A stretch of DNA of 64,000 nt from Lachnospiraceae bacterium (lineage in GTDB: Bacteria; Bacillota; Clostridia; Lachnospirales; Lachnospiraceae): contig JAAUZH010000001.1 in the NCBI GenBank assembly GCA_014804675.1, forward strand, positions 119,916 through 183,915, written 5' to 3'. The notes beneath the pieces were generated by a model that had not been told where the DNA came from, did not search any database, and worked only from the letters and a program-made list of their open reading frames with translations. The position numbers were made by a program, and so were the translations under genes. Positions 1 through 9,159 of this stretch are shown in pieces; position 1 is the stretch's first letter, and each line of letters opens with the position of its first letter.

Positions 1-1335
1 GAATATCAGGTTTGGTGTAAGTCAGATAAAAGCGATAAGAAGACGTATAAAGCAAAGGTAAAGAGCGATGGAACCAGCAAAATTACCGTAGATGTAAAAA
101 ATCATAACAGTAACTTTGGCACCTATAAGATTCAGGTAACTTTGACCGATAATAATGGAATTAAAGTCACCCTGCCCATTAAAAGGGTAGGGGTGACCAG
201 ACCAGCTGCAAATCTTTCTGTGGAAAAGACAAGCAGCGCCCAGACAAAATTTAAAGTGACGCTGGAGGGAATGAGCTATGCATCCAAGGTAAGCTTTCAG
301 GTATGGAGCAAAACCGGCGGCAAGGATGATTTGAAAACCTATAAAGGAACAAAGCGGGCTGATGGCACATGGGCTTATAATATTCCAATCAGTAAGCACA
401 AGACAGCTGGGACTTATTATGTAGTGGCAGTTGCCCAGGCAGGAAAAGAAACCATAACCCTGCCAAAGAAGAGCTTCAAGGTTACCGGACCAAGTGTGGA
501 ATCTATCAAGATACAGAATAAAAATACCCAGGCCATGACTTTTGATGTGGCATTATCAGGAATTTCATCGCCTTCCGGCTTTAGTCAAAAGGCAGAATAT
601 CTGGTTTGGTGTAAATCGGATAAAAGCGATAAAAAGACGTATAAGGCAAAGGTACAGAGTGATGGAAGCAGTGTGATTACTGTGGATGTAAGAAACCATA
701 AAAATAACTTTGGTACTTATAAGGTTCAGGTAACCCTGACCGATAATAATGGAATTACAATCACGTTACCAATTAAACGGGTGGGTGTGACAAAGCCCGG
801 CACTGCAAATTATTATCCTATTATGGGCACTTCCGAAACAAATGTAAATCAAATGGTGGCATACTATAATGCAAATGCGGTTTATCCGGCATTTTATAAG
901 AATTCGGATGCACCTACTATCCAGAAGTTCTGTCAGCTGTACGTATCCGAAAGCAAGGCGGAAGGAGTAAAGGCAGAGGTTGCTTTTGTTCAGGCCATGA
1001 AAGAAACGAACTTCTTGAAATACGGAGGAGATGTGGATATTTCCCAATACAATTTTGCAGGTCTTGGAGCCACAGGAGGCGGAGCAAGCGGTGCTTCCTT
1101 TCCAAGCGTACAGATTGGCATCCGTGCCCAGATACAACATTTAAAGGCATATGCTACCACGGAAGGATTAAAAAATGCCTGTGTGGATAGTCGCTATTCT
1201 CTTGTGACAAAAGGATGTGCTCCCTATGTACAGTGGCTGGGTATCCAGGAAAATCCCACCGGAAAAGGCTGGGCAACGGACCCTGGGTATGGAAATGATA
1301 TTGTAAACAGGATTGCAAAGCTAAAAACATATTAG
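1..1335 (+). CDS. Cell-wall hydrolase with GBS_Bsp-like repeats and C-terminal glucosaminidase domain (5' end outside window)
   Basis: The frame is open from base 1, so the true start lies upstream and only the last 444 residues are visible. What is seen: beta-rich repeats of about 95 residues (marks such as VWCKSDKSDKKTYKAK and FGTYKVQVTLTDNNG), which match GBS_Bsp-like repeats, then from about base 810 a glucosaminidase-type domain with the signature AFVQAMKETNFL and YNFAGLGATGGG. The family cleaves N-acetylglucosaminyl bonds in peptidoglycan, and the glutamate of MKETNF is the expected catalytic residue. The gene is a tandem paralogue of the next one, with very high DNA identity over the last 800 bases. 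No clear terminator follows it. An N-terminal amidase domain like the neighbour's is likely but not visible. Confidence 0.85.
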   Translation, partial: EYQVWCKSDKSDKKTYKAKVKSDGTSKITVDVKNHNSNFGTYKIQVTLTDNNGIKVTLPIKRVGVTRPAANLSVEKTSSAQTKFKVTLEGMSYASKVSFQVWSKTGGKDDLKTYKGTKRADGTWAYNIPISKHKTAGTYYVVAVAQAGKETITLPKKSFKVTGPSVESIKIQNKNTQAMTFDVALSGISSPSGFSQKAEYLVWCKSDKSDKKTYKAKVQSDGSSVITVDVRNHKNNFGTYKVQVTLTDNNGITITLPIKRVGVTKPGTANYYPIMGTSETNVNQMVAYYNANAVYPAFYKNSDAPTIQKFCQLYVSESKAEGVKAEVAFVQAMKETNFLKYGGDVDISQYNFAGLGATGGGASGASFPSVQIGIRAQIQHLKAYATTEGLKNACVDSRYSLVTKGCAPYVQWLGIQENPTGKGWATDPGYGNDIVNRIAKLKTY

Positions 1336-1383
1336 TTATTTCCTAAGATTTCCTTAATTTCTTCCAATTTCAACATCAGATAC

Positions 1384-1413
1384 TTGAAATTAGGAGAGTT
1401 ACTCATGTATAAT
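1384..1413 (+). promoter_or_regulatory. Probable promoter of the downstream hydrolase gene
   Basis: TTGAAA at 1384-1389 and TATAAT at 1408-1413 are separated by 18 bases, with a TG extension before the -10 box. The start codon of the next gene is about 70 bases further on, so the second hydrolase can be transcribed independently of the first. Confidence 0.6.
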
Positions 1414-1482
1414 TTAAAGAAATGAAATTATATTTTTAACATTTTTTCATGTATTTTTATTGAAAGCATAAAGGAGAATCTC

Positions 1483-4400
1483 ATGAAAGCATTTTGGAAA
1501 AGAGGAATGGCAGTCTTTTTAGCAGCGCTTATGATGATACAGGTGCCTGCGATGCCTGCAGTGCAGGCCCAGACCATATCGGGAAATGATGTGGAAAGCA
1601 TTCAGGAAGAAACTGAAACAGAGCAGGAAGAACAAATGGACATCCTGCCAGAAGATGTGCCTGCGGAAGTGGAAATACCCATTAGTGAGGATGGGGAGGA
1701 AGAACAGGATGAAGTGCAGCAGGTCGATACGGTAAGCGAAAATCCCCCGATAGATACCCTTTTGAACTGGATTTATGTGGAGAAGCCATATATCAAGACC
1801 CCTGACACCCAGAATATTCTGGTAAGCATCGGCAATGAAGAAACCGGTATTCAGAAGGGCTCCCTTATTTATGAAAACACAAAAACAAAAGAAAGGTTTG
1901 AATTGAGGGCATCCGTCGAGGAAGGAACTGTTTTTGGTGACAGCCTCCTGTTTTCCGAGGATTTCACCTCCATAGAGGAAAAGGGAATCTACCAGCTTTT
2001 GGAGGTTTCTTATGAGACGGCAGAAGGCAGGGAGACCATCGACCTTGCAGCCGTAGCGGGAATCCAGGCATTTTTTGGAGTGGAAGAAGAAGTGCTTACC
2101 ACAGGGGAGAAGATGGAGATTTCCACGGAAGTGGTCACTATAGACGAGAACGGACAGGAGACGGAAGCGAATTCTATCGAAGAAGCCATTGAAAGCGCCC
2201 AGGCGGGAATTACTGCATCCAGAAGCGATTCTCTTTATGCACGGGCAGGAGCAAAAAAGAATATGGTCATTGTACTGGATCCGGGACATGATAGTACCCA
2301 TTTGGGAGCAAGCGCAAATGGGCTGAAGGAAGAGGAGCTTACCTTAAAAATAGCCCAGTACTGTAAGGCGAAGCTGGAAACCTATTCCGGCGTAACGGTT
2401 TACCTTACCAGAACGGGAAGCGCCTGTCCATATCCGGGAACTACTTCCACGGTATGTAATTCTAACCGTGTGGCAGCGGCAAAGAATGTAGGAGCAAATG
2501 TATTTGTCAGTATCCATTTAAATAGTTCGCCTTCTGCCAGTGCAAGCGGGGCAGAGGTTTATTATCCCAATTCCAATTATAACAGTGAAATTGGACAAGA
2601 AGGAAACGGATTGGCATCGGAAATCCAGAAAAAGCTGGCGGCGGTGGGATTGAGCAACAGGGGGATCAAGATTAGGAATTCCGAAGACAACACGCTCTAT
2701 CCGGACGGTTCCCTGGCGGACTACTACGGAGTCATTAAAAACAGTAAATTAAATGGCTTTCCGGGAATCATTATTGAACATGCCTTTTTGACCAATAGCT
2801 CCGATGCCAGCCTGTTGTCTACAGAAGCAGGGCTGAAAAAGCTGGGAGTAGCAGATGCAGAGGGAATTGCAGAATATTATAATCTGGGTGCAGATGCAGA
2901 GCCGGATGTTGAGTTTTCAAGCGGGAAGTTATCCATTATCAATAAGGATTTATTAGCCGGTACTTTTACCGCTCGAATCGTAGACGTGGAGCCATATGAT
3001 GAAATAAACAAAGTGGTATTTAAGGTTTGGACCAAATCGGATAAAAGTGATTTAAAGTCCTATAAGGCGAAAGATTTGGGAGACGGCAGCTTTGAGGCTT
3101 CCATTAGTGCCGCAAAGCATAATAAAGCAGAAGGAAAATACTATGTATATGCCTATGCAGTAGATGAAAATAATACAGAGACCTTACTGCAGAAAACCAG
3201 TGTAACACTGACACCTGCCTATACCAATGTGTCAGTAACGAGAACGGTTTATGGAAAGCAGTCCCAGTATTACCGGGTGTTAGTAACTGGAATGGAAAAA
3301 GCCAGCAAGGTAACCTTTAGCTTATGGTACAGTAAATCCGGTTCAAAAACGGCAGTTACCTACAAGGCAAAGAAAGCAGCCAGCGGTAAGTGGTATTATG
3401 ATATACCTTTGAGCCAAATGCCCAAGGAAGGGACTTACAAGCTCCAAATCAAGGCAACGGCAGCTTATGGAACGGAAAAGACTGTTAAGAGCGTAACCTT
3501 CAGCTATAAGCGCACGGCAACGGTATCTGTAGCAAAGACAAGCAGCACCCAGAAAAAATTCAAAGTGCAGCTGGAGGGAATGGGCTATGCAAAGAAGGTA
3601 AGCTTTCAGGTATGGAGCAAGACCGGCGGTAAGGATGATTTGAAGACATATAAGGGAAAGAAACGTGCCGATGGCACATGGGCTTATAATGTTCCCATCA
3701 GCAAGCACAAAACAGCAGGAACCTATTATGTGGTGGCAGTGGCCCAGGTAGAAAAAGAAACCGTAACTCTGCCAAAGAAGAGCTTCAAGGTCACCGGGCC
3801 AAGTGTGGAAAGCCTTAAGATTCAAAACAAAAATACCCAGGCCATGACCTTTGATGTGGCATTATCAGGAATCGCATCACCTTCCGGCTTTAGTCAAAAG
3901 GTAGAATATCTGGTTTGGTGTAAGTCAGATAAAAGCGATAAGAAGACGTATAAAGCAAAGGTAAAGAGCGATGGAACCAGCAAGATTACCGTAGATGTAA
4001 AAAATCATAAGAATAACTTTGGCACTTATAAGGTTCAGGTAACCTTAACAGACAATAATGGAATTAAACTTACGCTGCCCATTAAAAGGGTAGGCGTAAC
4101 AAAGCCTGACACTGCGGATTATTATCCGATTATGGGCACCACTGAAACAAACGTAAATCAAATGGTGGCATACTATAATGCCAATGCGGTTTATCCGGCA
4201 TTTTATAAGGATTCGGATGCACCTACTATTAAGAAATTCTGCCAGCTGTATATATCTGAAAGCAAGGCAGAAGGAGTAAAGGCAGAGGTTGCTTTTGTTC
4301 AGGCCATGAAAGAAACGAATTTCTTAAAATACGGAGGAGATGTGGATATTTCCCAGTATAATTTTGCAGGTCTTGGAGCCACGGGAGGCGGAGCAAGCGG

Positions 4401-4644
4401 TGCTTCCTTTCCAAGCGTACAGATTGGCATCCGTGCCCAGATACAACATCTAAAGGCATATGCTACCACGGAGCCTTTGAATAATGACTGTGTGGATAGC
4501 CGGTATTCTCTTGTGACAAAGGGATGCGCTCCCTATGTACAGTGGCTGGGTATCCAGGAAAATCCCACCGGAAAAGGCTGGGCAACGGACCCTGGGTATG
4601 GAAATGATATTGTAAACAGGATTGTAAAATTAAAAACATATTGA
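1483..4644 (+). CDS. Bifunctional secreted autolysin: N-acetylmuramoyl-L-alanine amidase plus glucosaminidase
   Basis: The 1053-residue protein begins with a signal peptide (MKAFWKRGMAVFLAALMM, cleavage near VQAQT). An acidic linker and a beta domain follow. An Amidase_3 zinc amidase lies at about residues 260-470: DPGH and the glutamate of KEEELT are likely zinc ligands, with SIHLNS as the third, and IIEHAFLTN carries the catalytic glutamate. About four GBS_Bsp-like repeats span about 480-870 and a glucosaminidase domain (MKETNFL, YNFAGLGATGGG) about 880-1053. The enzyme should cut both the stem peptide link and the glycan strand of peptidoglycan at the cell surface. The ATG is preceded by AAAGGAG. 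A strong terminator follows. It is a paralogue of the partial gene upstream. Confidence 0.92.
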   Translation: MKAFWKRGMAVFLAALMMIQVPAMPAVQAQTISGNDVESIQEETETEQEEQMDILPEDVPAEVEIPISEDGEEEQDEVQQVDTVSENPPIDTLLNWIYVEKPYIKTPDTQNILVSIGNEETGIQKGSLIYENTKTKERFELRASVEEGTVFGDSLLFSEDFTSIEEKGIYQLLEVSYETAEGRETIDLAAVAGIQAFFGVEEEVLTTGEKMEISTEVVTIDENGQETEANSIEEAIESAQAGITASRSDSLYARAGAKKNMVIVLDPGHDSTHLGASANGLKEEELTLKIAQYCKAKLETYSGVTVYLTRTGSACPYPGTTSTVCNSNRVAAAKNVGANVFVSIHLNSSPSASASGAEVYYPNSNYNSEIGQEGNGLASEIQKKLAAVGLSNRGIKIRNSEDNTLYPDGSLADYYGVIKNSKLNGFPGIIIEHAFLTNSSDASLLSTEAGLKKLGVADAEGIAEYYNLGADAEPDVEFSSGKLSIINKDLLAGTFTARIVDVEPYDEINKVVFKVWTKSDKSDLKSYKAKDLGDGSFEASISAAKHNKAEGKYYVYAYAVDENNTETLLQKTSVTLTPAYTNVSVTRTVYGKQSQYYRVLVTGMEKASKVTFSLWYSKSGSKTAVTYKAKKAASGKWYYDIPLSQMPKEGTYKLQIKATAAYGTEKTVKSVTFSYKRTATVSVAKTSSTQKKFKVQLEGMGYAKKVSFQVWSKTGGKDDLKTYKGKKRADGTWAYNVPISKHKTAGTYYVVAVAQVEKETVTLPKKSFKVTGPSVESLKIQNKNTQAMTFDVALSGIASPSGFSQKVEYLVWCKSDKSDKKTYKAKVKSDGTSKITVDVKNHKNNFGTYKVQVTLTDNNGIKLTLPIKRVGVTKPDTADYYPIMGTTETNVNQMVAYYNANAVYPAFYKDSDAPTIKKFCQLYISESKAEGVKAEVAFVQAMKETNFLKYGGDVDISQYNFAGLGATGGGASGASFPSVQIGIRAQIQHLKAYATTEPLNNDCVDSRYSLVTKGCAPYVQWLGIQENPTGKGWATDPGYGNDIVNRIVKLKTY

Positions 4645-4698
4645 TTTTTCCCAGATGATTTCTGGATTTTCAGAAAGGGAAATATATGAGAAAATTTT

Positions 4699-4737
4699 AG
4701 ACAGCTGATTGCGAAAGCAATGAGCTGTCTTTTTTTC
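4699..4737 (+). terminator. Rho-independent terminator after the hydrolase gene
   Basis: The stem AGACAGCT...AGCTGTCT has an inner GATTGC/GCAAT pairing and a GAAA loop. A run of T follows directly. It separates the wall hydrolases from the LytTR gene. Confidence 0.9.
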
Positions 4738-4768
4738 TTTCTAAATATAAAAACTTCATTATATAGAC

Positions 4769-4780
4769 AAAATAGGACAA
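4769..4780 (+). promoter_or_regulatory. 12-base motif shared with the peptidase promoter region (candidate LytTR operator, copy 1)
   Basis: AAAATAGGACAA lies about 90 bases before the LytTR gene. The identical 12-mer recurs at 5604-5615 before the cysteine peptidase gene. Identity in two neighbouring regulatory regions next to a DNA-binding protein suggests a shared operator. LytTR proteins usually bind paired repeats, and a clear second half-site was not identified, so this is inference. Confidence 0.35.
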
Positions 4781-4869
4781 AGATACAGAAAACAATGACG
4801 AAATTTTGCATAATGAAAGGAGGTTTGCTAAATTGATGTTCAAAATTGACAAAAGAGAGGGAAGCGCTC

Positions 4870-5589
4870 ATGGAAATTGTTGTAATCTCAAAATTAAAAC
4901 TGCTGAACGAAGAATTTATTCCGATGATAGACCAAATACTTTATGAGAAAAAAATAAAAAGGCTGAGCTTATACGATCAGGTAATCCGGTTTGAAGAAAT
5001 CAAAAGGCTGCCTGTTTCTGAAAACTACTTATTTTTTGTAGACGTGCAAGAGGAATTGACGTCTAATGCAATTAAAATGATAGAAACAGTAATGAGTCAG
5101 TTTCCAAGAAGCTGCATGGTGCTTCTTATCGACAATGGCATCAATGTTTTGAATATAGTGAATTCCATTGGAACCATAAACGGTATTATAAATTTTCATT
5201 GGGAGTGGAAAAACCAGCTGACAGATATATTAAAAACAATTGGGGAAAAAATGGAAAAGATTTGCAAGGGAATACTGATTTTTCATTATAATATGGACCG
5301 GCTGATTCCTTATGAGGATATTTATTATATTGAAACGATTAAGTCCACGCATTGCTGTATGATCCGGCATAAGCATGGAGAAGAAAAGCTGCGGGCCAAT
5401 ATAAAGGATTTAATCGAGCAATTAGATGGCAGATTTGAAATCGTTCATGCATCCACTATTGCCAATTTGTCACTGGTAAAGAAAGTAGACAGGAAGAACA
5501 GATGCTTGCATTTTACCGATGAAGTAAATTGTGGTTATTCTAACGCATGTGCTAAGAAAATCAGAAACAGGATGCAGGAGTTCGTATAG
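4870..5589 (+). CDS. LytTR-type DNA-binding transcriptional regulator
   Basis: The 239-residue protein has a C-terminal half matching LytTR domains: a segment reading LIPYEDIYYIETIKSTHCC, then KLRANIKDLIEQL and FEIVHASTIANLSLVKKV. LytTR proteins bind DNA through a beta-strand domain and often control surface, competence or bacteriocin genes. The N-terminal about 120 residues look like a degenerate receiver-like alpha/beta domain without a clear phospho-acceptor set. I chose the ATG at 4870, with AGAGAGGGA 8 bases before it. A TTG at 4846 in the same frame is an alternative. A strong AAAGGAGG at 4815 points at another frame (ATG at 4836), which would give only a 36-codon reading frame. The gene probably controls the cluster that follows. 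Confidence 0.8.
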   Translation: MEIVVISKLKLLNEEFIPMIDQILYEKKIKRLSLYDQVIRFEEIKRLPVSENYLFFVDVQEELTSNAIKMIETVMSQFPRSCMVLLIDNGINVLNIVNSIGTINGIINFHWEWKNQLTDILKTIGEKMEKICKGILIFHYNMDRLIPYEDIYYIETIKSTHCCMIRHKHGEEKLRANIKDLIEQLDGRFEIVHASTIANLSLVKKVDRKNRCLHFTDEVNCGYSNACAKKIRNRMQEFV

Positions 5590-5603
5590 GAAAAAAAACA
5601 AGG

Positions 5604-5615
5604 AAAATAGGACAA
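5604..5615 (+). promoter_or_regulatory. 12-base motif shared with the LytTR promoter region (candidate operator, copy 2)
   Basis: AAAATAGGACAA is identical to 4769-4780. It lies 90 bases before the cysteine peptidase start, in a gap with TTGGCA at 5626 but no well-spaced -10 box, as would suit an activator-dependent promoter. Confidence 0.35.
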
Positions 5616-5705
5616 CTTTTATCACTTGGCATTACTGGTGTGTATAGTATGGAGTACATACTGCAGGATGTAAAAAAGATATGGAAAAAGAAAGGAAGAA
5701 AAATT

Positions 5706-6215
5706 ATGAGCAAAATGCTTTCAATTAACAAAGAAAAGGTTTTTGTACAACAGCAAGGGGCTTATGAATGCTGGTATGCATGTTACTTAATGGTAATTCA
5801 ATACAAGGAAAATAAGCAACTGAATTATAACGAAGAAAAGAAGGTCGTTGAGAACAGTAATACCTATAAAACTTATTTGGCAATAGATCCTAATGCAAAT
5901 CCATTTCGCGATGGTACAGGAGATGATTTTTTAATAGGAATATTAAGTGAGCGGGGATATCAGTATGAAAGATACAATGCCGGCAATACTGCCCAAATGG
6001 CAAAGCTGATAGAAGCGGATTTGAATAATGATAAGCCTGTAATCTTAGGTTTTAACAGAGGTATGCAGGGCGGTCATTTTGTGTTCGTATATGGCATTTC
6101 CGGTGACGCAGCCAATGGATATACATTGACTTATTTAGACCCTGAAGTGAGTATCAGCAATTGCGTAAAGACAGTGTCCCTGTCTGATAGCTCTATTGCA
6201 AGTATATTGTATTAA
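5706..6215 (+). CDS. Papain-like cysteine peptidase, small
   Basis: The protein has 169 residues counted from the ATG at 5706, which has AAAGGAAG 8 bases upstream; a GTG at 5640 in the same frame has no good ribosome site. The motif QGAYECWYAC fits the papain-like Cys active site (Cys22, with Gln17 as a possible oxyanion residue). GGHFVFVYGI supplies His124 and YLDPE supplies Asp145, giving a full Cys-His-Asp set in the right order. This resembles small papain-like and C39-type peptidases, which often act as processing enzymes or toxins. No signal peptide is seen. It is the first gene of the cluster running to 23347, 49 bases before the DUF6603 gene, so it could be a maturation protease or a cargo enzyme. 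Function is inferred. Confidence 0.75.
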   Translation: MSKMLSINKEKVFVQQQGAYECWYACYLMVIQYKENKQLNYNEEKKVVENSNTYKTYLAIDPNANPFRDGTGDDFLIGILSERGYQYERYNAGNTAQMAKLIEADLNNDKPVILGFNRGMQGGHFVFVYGISGDAANGYTLTYLDPEVSISNCVKTVSLSDSSIASILY

Positions 6216-6263
6216 TAAGAAAAGCAGGAGTGAAAAACACCCGGAAAACATGGAGCAAAAAGT

Positions 6264-9137
6264 ATGAGTAAAGGATTTCGATTCCAGGGAACCGTCCTGA
6301 TTGCCAATCAGGAATTTACGGCAGCAATTACAAAACTAAATAAGGACAATTTATTAAACCTATACTGGAAAAATACCACAGGAATTTCCATGAAGGATTT
6401 ATTAAAAAGCCTGTCGCCCAAAATGGGAATAGAATCCATTGAAGCAATTCCCTTTGATTTTACTATCAGCAGGGTGGGGATTGCATGGAATATGAATGAA
6501 AAAGCTTTTTTATTTCATACAACGGTAACAAATAGGGAAAATGAGCAGATGGCTCTTTTGGACGTATTTGCAGGGAAAGGGCAGGGAACGGGTGTAATGA
6601 TGCAGCTTACCACTCCTATCTGTTTTGGAAGTATTCCTATTTTAGGAAAGCTTCTGGAGAAAGAGGATGGTATTAAAAGCCTGAGCTTATCCGTAAGGAA
6701 ACAGGCGGATAAGGATATGGAGTGGGGGCTGAAACTGCGCTACAGTTTTCAAAAGCAGGAAAATCTCATGGTTCTGGGAAATATGTATGACAGCAGTGTC
6801 ATATATCAGTCCATATCAGAATCAAAGCAGGGTATTCCAGAAACAAAGGGGGAAAAACAGAATCCGGCATTAGAGCAAGCGGATATGACAGGCTCTGAGA
6901 ATGATTCTTCAGCAAGCCAGAAGTCCCTGACGGATGATTCGGGAATCAAATGGATTACTTTAAACAAAGGGATTGGTTCTTTTACGATAAAACGCATTGG
7001 CGGAGCGGCAAAGCAGGAAGGAAATGAGTTTAAGGTATTTTTGTATGTGGATACGGCAATGAAATTTTCCGTAGTCAATATAGAATTGATGGGGCTTCAT
7101 GTGGGAATTCCTGTCAGCGCTCTGACAGAGTTTAAGCTGGACAATCTGAAAAAGCTGGAATTTGGAATATCGGGATTGGGAATCAGCTATCAAAACGGCC
7201 CTTTGAGCATCAGCGGGACCTTTCTTCGGACAACAGGAGAGAGGGTCAGATATGACGGAGGCGTCGTAATCAAATACATGGAATTTCAGTTTGTGGGAAT
7301 TGGTTCCTATACCACGACAGAAGACGGAAAGGCCTCTTTATTCCTTTATCTGATGGTTGGATATCCGATTGGAGGAGTGCCGGCATTTTTTGTTACCGGG
7401 CTTGCAGCAGGCTTTGGGGTGAATAGGGGCTTAAGGATTCCAGATGTAAAGCAGGTGAAGAATTTTCCTCTTGTATCTATGGTTATGAAGGGAAAAAATC
7501 TGGATATGAATCAGGCAATGGAGGAAATGAAAAGCTGTATTTATGAATCCAATGGAGAATACTTTATTGCCGCCGGTATTCGGTTCACTACCTTTGAGCT
7601 GCTGGATACCTTTGCCCTTGCCATCGTGACCTTTGGAAAAGAATTTCAGGTGCAGCTATTAGGTATGTCTACCATCAGCCTGCCTCCTAAGGCGCCTGCC
7701 CCCTTTTTATATGCAGAGCTTGCCATAAAGGCGGTAATAGCTCCGGCAAAAGGGCTTTTTACCTTTGAGGCAGTCCTTACATCGGCATCCTATTTGTTTT
7801 GTAAGGACTGTAAGCTGACAGGCGGATTTGCTTTTTACTTGTGGACGGCAGGGGAGCATAAGGGGGATTTTGTGATTACTCTTGGCGGGTATCATCCCAA
7901 GTTCCAGAAGCCTGCCCATTACCCTGCTGTTGACCGGGTAGGAGTGTCCTGGAAGATTGGAAATAATTTAAGCCTGCGGGGAGAAGGATATTTTGCTGTG
8001 ACTTCTACAGCCATGATGGCAGGAGGAGCCCTTACCTTTTTGTTTGAAATGGGCAACCTAAGGGCATGGTTTTCCGCAAATGCGGATCTTCTCGTCAGCT
8101 GGGCGCCGTTTTATTATGATGTTGACATTGGCATCAGTATTGGAGTGTCCTACACAGTAAAGATTGTCTTTGTGAAGGTGAACTTAAAGGTGGAATTAGG
8201 AGCAAGACTGCATCTGTTTGGGCCGGAATTTGCGGGCAGTGTTTATATTTCATGGTACATAATTTCTTTTACCATTCAATTCGGCAATAAATCGCCTAAG
8301 CCGGCGCCTTTATCCTATGTGGAGTTTAAGGACAAATTTTTAAAGGACCCGCTGAAGCTTCAAATAGCGGACGGACTACAGGGAGAATACAAAAACGGTA
8401 ATAATACCGTATCTTTGGTAAACATTAAGAAAGCGGCATTTCGTTTTGAATCTAAGCTTCCTTTGACGACTATTCTTTTAGGAAGTGGGGAAGGGGGAGG
8501 GAATGCTTCTGCAAAAAAGGTTCCTTTGCCGGATACTCCTATCGGTGTGCTTCCTATGGGAGCCGGAAAAAGATTATATACAGTCAATACGATACTTTTA
8601 TATCGAAAAGAATCGGGAAAAACTGATTACAAGGAGCTGGGAGACATTTCCGGGCTGATGGAGGCGGAAGTGATAAAGGAAAAGCTTCCTTATGCCCTGT
8701 GGGGAACAGAGGAATGCTCGCAGTTAGAAGTAAAATTCATAAATAACGGGGTGACGGGATTAAAGCTGCGTTTCCGTTCACAGGCAGAAAACAGTACAAA
8801 AACCAGGTTTACCCAATTTTATGAATTAAAGGAGCTGTTGAAGAATGATGAGCTTTCAATTCCGGAGCAATGTGCGCCCTGCTATAAAAATAGCATGATT
8901 GAAGATGATTTCAGATTGAATCTGTCTCGGATTATGGACAGAATGAAAAATCGGAGGACGGAAGAAAACAATATGCGGATTATAGAAGAAAGTAAAAAAA
9001 CAACTTTGGAGTATTTAAAGGAGCTTCAAATGGATATATGGAGCGGCAGGGAGTTAACGGATGCTGACATGTATCTGGAGCCGGAAAATCATTTTATGAT
9101 ACAGCCGGTAAAGAGATCTGTTTACATGCAAAAGTAA
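6264..9137 (+). CDS. Large DUF6603-domain protein
   Basis: The 957-residue protein has no signal peptide. Residues about 370-670 carry marks I recognise as DUF6603: GFGVNRGLRIPDV, FVITLGGYHPKFQKP, GEGYFAVTSTAMMAGG and SWAPFYYDVDIGISIGVSY. The pattern alternates hydrophobic and polar residues in glycine-rich strands, so it is probably a long beta-sheet or barrel-like fold. The N-terminal part (1-180) is also strand-rich. A hydrophilic, probably disordered insert lies at about 185-230. The C-terminal 100 residues are helical and charged. DUF6603 has no established function known to me. The ATG is preceded by GGAG at 9 bases, and the next gene starts 22 bases after the stop. Despite apparently hydrophobic strands, no classic membrane helices are obvious. 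Confidence 0.75.
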   Translation: MSKGFRFQGTVLIANQEFTAAITKLNKDNLLNLYWKNTTGISMKDLLKSLSPKMGIESIEAIPFDFTISRVGIAWNMNEKAFLFHTTVTNRENEQMALLDVFAGKGQGTGVMMQLTTPICFGSIPILGKLLEKEDGIKSLSLSVRKQADKDMEWGLKLRYSFQKQENLMVLGNMYDSSVIYQSISESKQGIPETKGEKQNPALEQADMTGSENDSSASQKSLTDDSGIKWITLNKGIGSFTIKRIGGAAKQEGNEFKVFLYVDTAMKFSVVNIELMGLHVGIPVSALTEFKLDNLKKLEFGISGLGISYQNGPLSISGTFLRTTGERVRYDGGVVIKYMEFQFVGIGSYTTTEDGKASLFLYLMVGYPIGGVPAFFVTGLAAGFGVNRGLRIPDVKQVKNFPLVSMVMKGKNLDMNQAMEEMKSCIYESNGEYFIAAGIRFTTFELLDTFALAIVTFGKEFQVQLLGMSTISLPPKAPAPFLYAELAIKAVIAPAKGLFTFEAVLTSASYLFCKDCKLTGGFAFYLWTAGEHKGDFVITLGGYHPKFQKPAHYPAVDRVGVSWKIGNNLSLRGEGYFAVTSTAMMAGGALTFLFEMGNLRAWFSANADLLVSWAPFYYDVDIGISIGVSYTVKIVFVKVNLKVELGARLHLFGPEFAGSVYISWYIISFTIQFGNKSPKPAPLSYVEFKDKFLKDPLKLQIADGLQGEYKNGNNTVSLVNIKKAAFRFESKLPLTTILLGSGEGGGNASAKKVPLPDTPIGVLPMGAGKRLYTVNTILLYRKESGKTDYKELGDISGLMEAEVIKEKLPYALWGTEECSQLEVKFINNGVTGLKLRFRSQAENSTKTRFTQFYELKELLKNDELSIPEQCAPCYKNSMIEDDFRLNLSRIMDRMKNRRTEENNMRIIEESKKTTLEYLKELQMDIWSGRELTDADMYLEPENHFMIQPVKRSVYMQK

Positions 9138-9159
9138 TACCAGGAGGTGTGGAGGAATC

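Noticed and set aside
1519..2301. A 260-codon minus-strand frame inside the amidase gene
   Set aside because: It is a shadow of the strongly supported plus-strand gene; its residue mix (many Phe, His, Arg, Cys) is typical of antisense reading.
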